64,000 nt of DNA from an uncultured Muribaculaceae bacterium (GTDB lineage Bacteria; Bacteroidota; Bacteroidia; Bacteroidales; Muribaculaceae). How positions within the stretch are numbered: position 1 is the first letter of the stretch; each line of letters opens with the position of its first letter. Below, piece by piece: positions 61,646 through 64,000 of the stretch. The notes below the pieces were generated by a model. It was not told where the DNA came from, did no database searches, and saw only the letters and a list, made by a program, of their open reading frames with translations. The stretch is from positions 62,001 through 126,000 of the forward strand of contig CAJUKZ010000001.1 in assembly GCA_910586995.1 (NCBI GenBank), written 5' to 3'. Made by a program: the position numbers and the translations under genes.

Positions 61646-64000
61646 ATGCCGAAAACGAAAATCAGCAAAGTAGCCAAGGATCTCAACGTGGCACTCCCCA
61701 CGGTGATCGACTTCTTGCGCAGTAAAAACATATCAGTGGACGAAAACCCCAATACACGCATTGAGGACGATGTCGTGCAACTGCTGATGAGCGAATTCTC
61801 CAAGGACAAGGTTATCAAGCAAAAATCAGACAGCCTAACAACAGAACGTCAGAAAAACCGTCCGAAAGAATCGCCGAAAGCGGAGGCTGCCACTGTCCAG
61901 ACCGGAGAAGACGGACTCCCGGTGCGGAACAAGCCCAAATTTGTCGGAAAGATAGAACTTGACAAACACGGAAATCCTAAATCAGCGCTGAAACTCAACG
62001 AGACTCCGGAAGAAAAGCAGGTAGCAGAAACCTCAGCTAATGAAGTTAAAGCCGAACCTGCACCGGTCAAGACTCCTGAAGCTCCCGCCGCTGAAAAACC
62101 TGTAGTTGTCCCTGCAACTCCAGCCCCTGAATCCGCACCCGAACCTGTTGTCGTAAAGATCGAGATAAAGGAGACCAAGCAGACTCCGGTCGAGCCTGTC
62201 AAAGAAAAAGAGCCTGAAGCAATAGAAGTCAAAATTCCCGAAGTGGAAAAAAAGAAAGAAGACACCACGGTGGAGACACCAGCACCCGCTGCTGCACCTG
62301 CCGTAGAGAAAGAAACTCCCAAACAGGAGACCACCCCTGCCATAGAGACGCCCAAGTCCGAAGAAAGCAACGAAAACGACGGAGTGTTCCGCACAGCACT
62401 TCCTTCGTCGGGCACAACCCTTACTGTAGTCGGTAAGATAGACCTCGATGCCATCAACCAGAGCACCCGCCCGAAGAAAAAGAGCAAGGAGGAACGTCGC
62501 AACGAGCGCGCCGGAGCAGCAGGAACTGCCCAGGGTGATCGCAAGAAGCGCAAGCGCATCTCTGGAAAAGAGAAGATCGACATTGAGAAAACCGCACAGC
62601 AGACATCCTCGCAGCCACGCCGCGACGGTGGCAACAACGGTGGTAACGACAACAATAATCGCCGAGGAGGAAAAGGCGGCGGAAAAGACAACCAGCGCAA
62701 CAAACGCCCTGTACATACAGAAGTCAACGAAGAAGATGTACAGAAGCAGGTTAAGGAAACACTTGCCCGTCTTACCAACAAGGACAAAGGTCTGAAAAAA
62801 GGCGCGAAGTGGCGTAAGGAAAAACGCGAGGCCATAGCCAGCAGAGAGCGTGAGGCCGCTGAAATGGAACAGGCAGAAAGCCGTGTGCTGAAACTCACCG
62901 AGTTTGTGACGGCCAACGACCTTGCCACGATGATGGACATACCTGTCAACAATGTCATAGCCACATGTATGAACATCGGCGTGATGGTATCCATCAACCA
63001 ACGTCTCGACGCAGAGACAATCAACATCGTAGCCGAGGAATTCGGCTTCGAGACAGAATATGTATCCGCAGAGGTAGCCGACGCCATCCATCAGGAAGAA
63101 GACAACGAAGAAGATCTCCAGAGCCGTCCGCCGATCGTAACCGTGATGGGTCACGTCGACCACGGTAAGACCTCTTTGCTCGACTACATCCGCAAAGCCA
63201 ACGTGATAGCAGGAGAAGCCGGCGGTATCACACAGCACATCGGTGCATACAACGTGAAACTCAACGACGGACGCCATATCACATTCCTTGATACCCCGGG
63301 CCACGAGGCATTCACCGCGATGCGCGCACGTGGAGCCAAAGTCACCGACCTCTGTATCATCATCGTAGCTGCCGACGACGCAGTGATGCCACAGACAGTC
63401 GAAGCCATCAACCACGCATCGGCCGCAGGAGTTCCGATTGTATTTGCCATCAACAAGATAGATAAACCCCACGCAAATCCCGACAAGATAAAGGAAGAAC
63501 TTGCCGCCATGAACTATCTGGTAGAAGAATGGGGTGGAAAATACCAGTCGCAGGACATTTCGGCCAAGAAAGGCCTCGGTGTCCCCGAACTCATGGAGAA
63601 AGTGCTGCTTGAAGCCGAAATGCTCGACCTCAAAGCTAATCCCAACCGAAAGGCCACAGGTAGCATCATCGAATCATCGCTCGACAAGGGCCGCGGCTAT
63701 GTGGCAACCGTCCTCGTGCAGAACGGAACACTCCGCACCGGCGACATCATACTTGCCGGAAACCATTTCGGTAAGGTCAAGGCCATGTTCAACGAACGCA
63801 ACCAGCGCATCAAGGAAGCAGGTCCGGCCACACCGGCTCTTATCCTCGGTCTCAACGGCGCACCCACAGCAGGTGATACATTCAACGTGATGGACACCGA
63901 GCAGGAAGCCCGTGAGATAGCATCCAAGCGCGAGCAACTGCAACGCGAACAGGGTCTGCGCACATTCAAGACACTCACACTCGAAGACATTGGCCGCCGC
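61646..64000 (+). CDS. infB: Translation initiation factor IF-2, 3' part missing at window edge
   Basis: GTPase that brings initiator tRNA to the 30S subunit. 785 codons are visible from the ATG at 61646 (MPKTKISKVAKDLNVALPTV, the IF2_N domain). A long Pro/Glu/Lys/Ala linker (about 70-400, with an Arg/Gly/Asn-rich patch) follows, then a second IF2_N-like segment (LTEFVTANDLATMMDIP). The G domain has VMGHVDHGKTSLLDY (Gly502 onward), FLDTPGHEAFTAMRARG and FAINKIDKP. The frame runs off the right end within domain II or just after it. Third gene of the operon. Confidence 0.97.
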   Translation, partial: MPKTKISKVAKDLNVALPTVIDFLRSKNISVDENPNTRIEDDVVQLLMSEFSKDKVIKQKSDSLTTERQKNRPKESPKAEAATVQTGEDGLPVRNKPKFVGKIELDKHGNPKSALKLNETPEEKQVAETSANEVKAEPAPVKTPEAPAAEKPVVVPATPAPESAPEPVVVKIEIKETKQTPVEPVKEKEPEAIEVKIPEVEKKKEDTTVETPAPAAAPAVEKETPKQETTPAIETPKSEESNENDGVFRTALPSSGTTLTVVGKIDLDAINQSTRPKKKSKEERRNERAGAAGTAQGDRKKRKRISGKEKIDIEKTAQQTSSQPRRDGGNNGGNDNNNRRGGKGGGKDNQRNKRPVHTEVNEEDVQKQVKETLARLTNKDKGLKKGAKWRKEKREAIASREREAAEMEQAESRVLKLTEFVTANDLATMMDIPVNNVIATCMNIGVMVSINQRLDAETINIVAEEFGFETEYVSAEVADAIHQEEDNEEDLQSRPPIVTVMGHVDHGKTSLLDYIRKANVIAGEAGGITQHIGAYNVKLNDGRHITFLDTPGHEAFTAMRARGAKVTDLCIIIVAADDAVMPQTVEAINHASAAGVPIVFAINKIDKPHANPDKIKEELAAMNYLVEEWGGKYQSQDISAKKGLGVPELMEKVLLEAEMLDLKANPNRKATGSIIESSLDKGRGYVATVLVQNGTLRTGDIILAGNHFGKVKAMFNERNQRIKEAGPATPALILGLNGAPTAGDTFNVMDTEQEAREIASKREQLQREQGLRTFKTLTLEDIGRR

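Noticed and set aside
61849..63087. 412-codon minus-strand frame rich in Ser, Leu and Pro opposite infB
   Set aside because: Shadow of the low-complexity IF-2 linker; no start context or family.
62033..63472. 479-codon open frame on the minus strand opposite infB
   Set aside because: Its product is rich in Cys, Phe, Gly and Val with no domain sense. The plus strand encodes an unmistakable IF-2, so it is a shadow of codon bias.

Overview
The window looks like a chromosome segment of a gut Bacteroidales bacterium, most likely Muribaculaceae or a close relative. Evidence: a SusC/SusD pair, Bacteroidetes-type promoters (TTTG-N19/20-TAnnTTTG) before many genes, Por/T9SS-type C-terminal sorting domains, the glycine-lipid gene pair glsA/glsB, a DUF4254 gene next to a heptosyltransferase-type glycosyltransferase, and housekeeping proteins of Bacteroidetes type. 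The genus is not proven by the sequence.

Layout. 1-12.7 kb is housekeeping: a minus-strand operon rsmA-mgtE-pgi-murI (murI cut by the left edge), a small proline-rich lipoprotein, the minus-strand group DUF4254-glycosyltransferase 9-ruvB, then malY/patB-aroA-small membrane protein-metal ABC permease, and convergent purB. 12.7-23.7 kb is a surface region: a caspase/legumain-like protease with a T9SS sorting domain, two tandem BspA-type leucine-rich lipoproteins, and a SusC/SusD pair. 23.7-38.4 kb is an accessory island built round a 2014-residue RHS/YD-repeat protein with a matrixin-like zinc-protease tip. Behind it are an orphan RHS tip with an L,D-transpeptidase-like domain, four decayed RHS fragments, and eight small genes in the immunity position. 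Seven of these have clear export signals or a lipobox and one is an integral membrane protein. 38.4-50.1 kb returns to housekeeping: metK behind a SAM-II-like riboswitch, a PpiD/SurA-like foldase, a KdsD-like isomerase with a PfkB kinase, ribH, a TPR protein, a MATE exporter, tRNA-Ala(GGC), a NamZ-type muramidase, a sodium symporter and a WYL regulator. 51.1-55.3 kb is a compact five-gene operon: an FtsK/SpoIIIE-family ATPase with three ATPase-like lobes, a coiled-coil membrane protein, two related WXG100-sized helical proteins and a coiled-coil protein. 55.3-64 kb carries an AraC regulator, rpiB, glsA-glsB, a DJ-1 family gene and the rimP-nusA-infB operon (infB cut by the right edge).

The two places most likely to hold undescribed biology are the 51.1-55.3 kb operon, which resembles a minimal type VII/ESX-like export system in a diderm, and the RHS island. 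In the island, a displaced tip shares 1296 bp of near-identical core with the main gene. A series of toxin-less immunity cassettes each follows the same truncated RHS segment, which suggests tip exchange with retention of old immunity genes.
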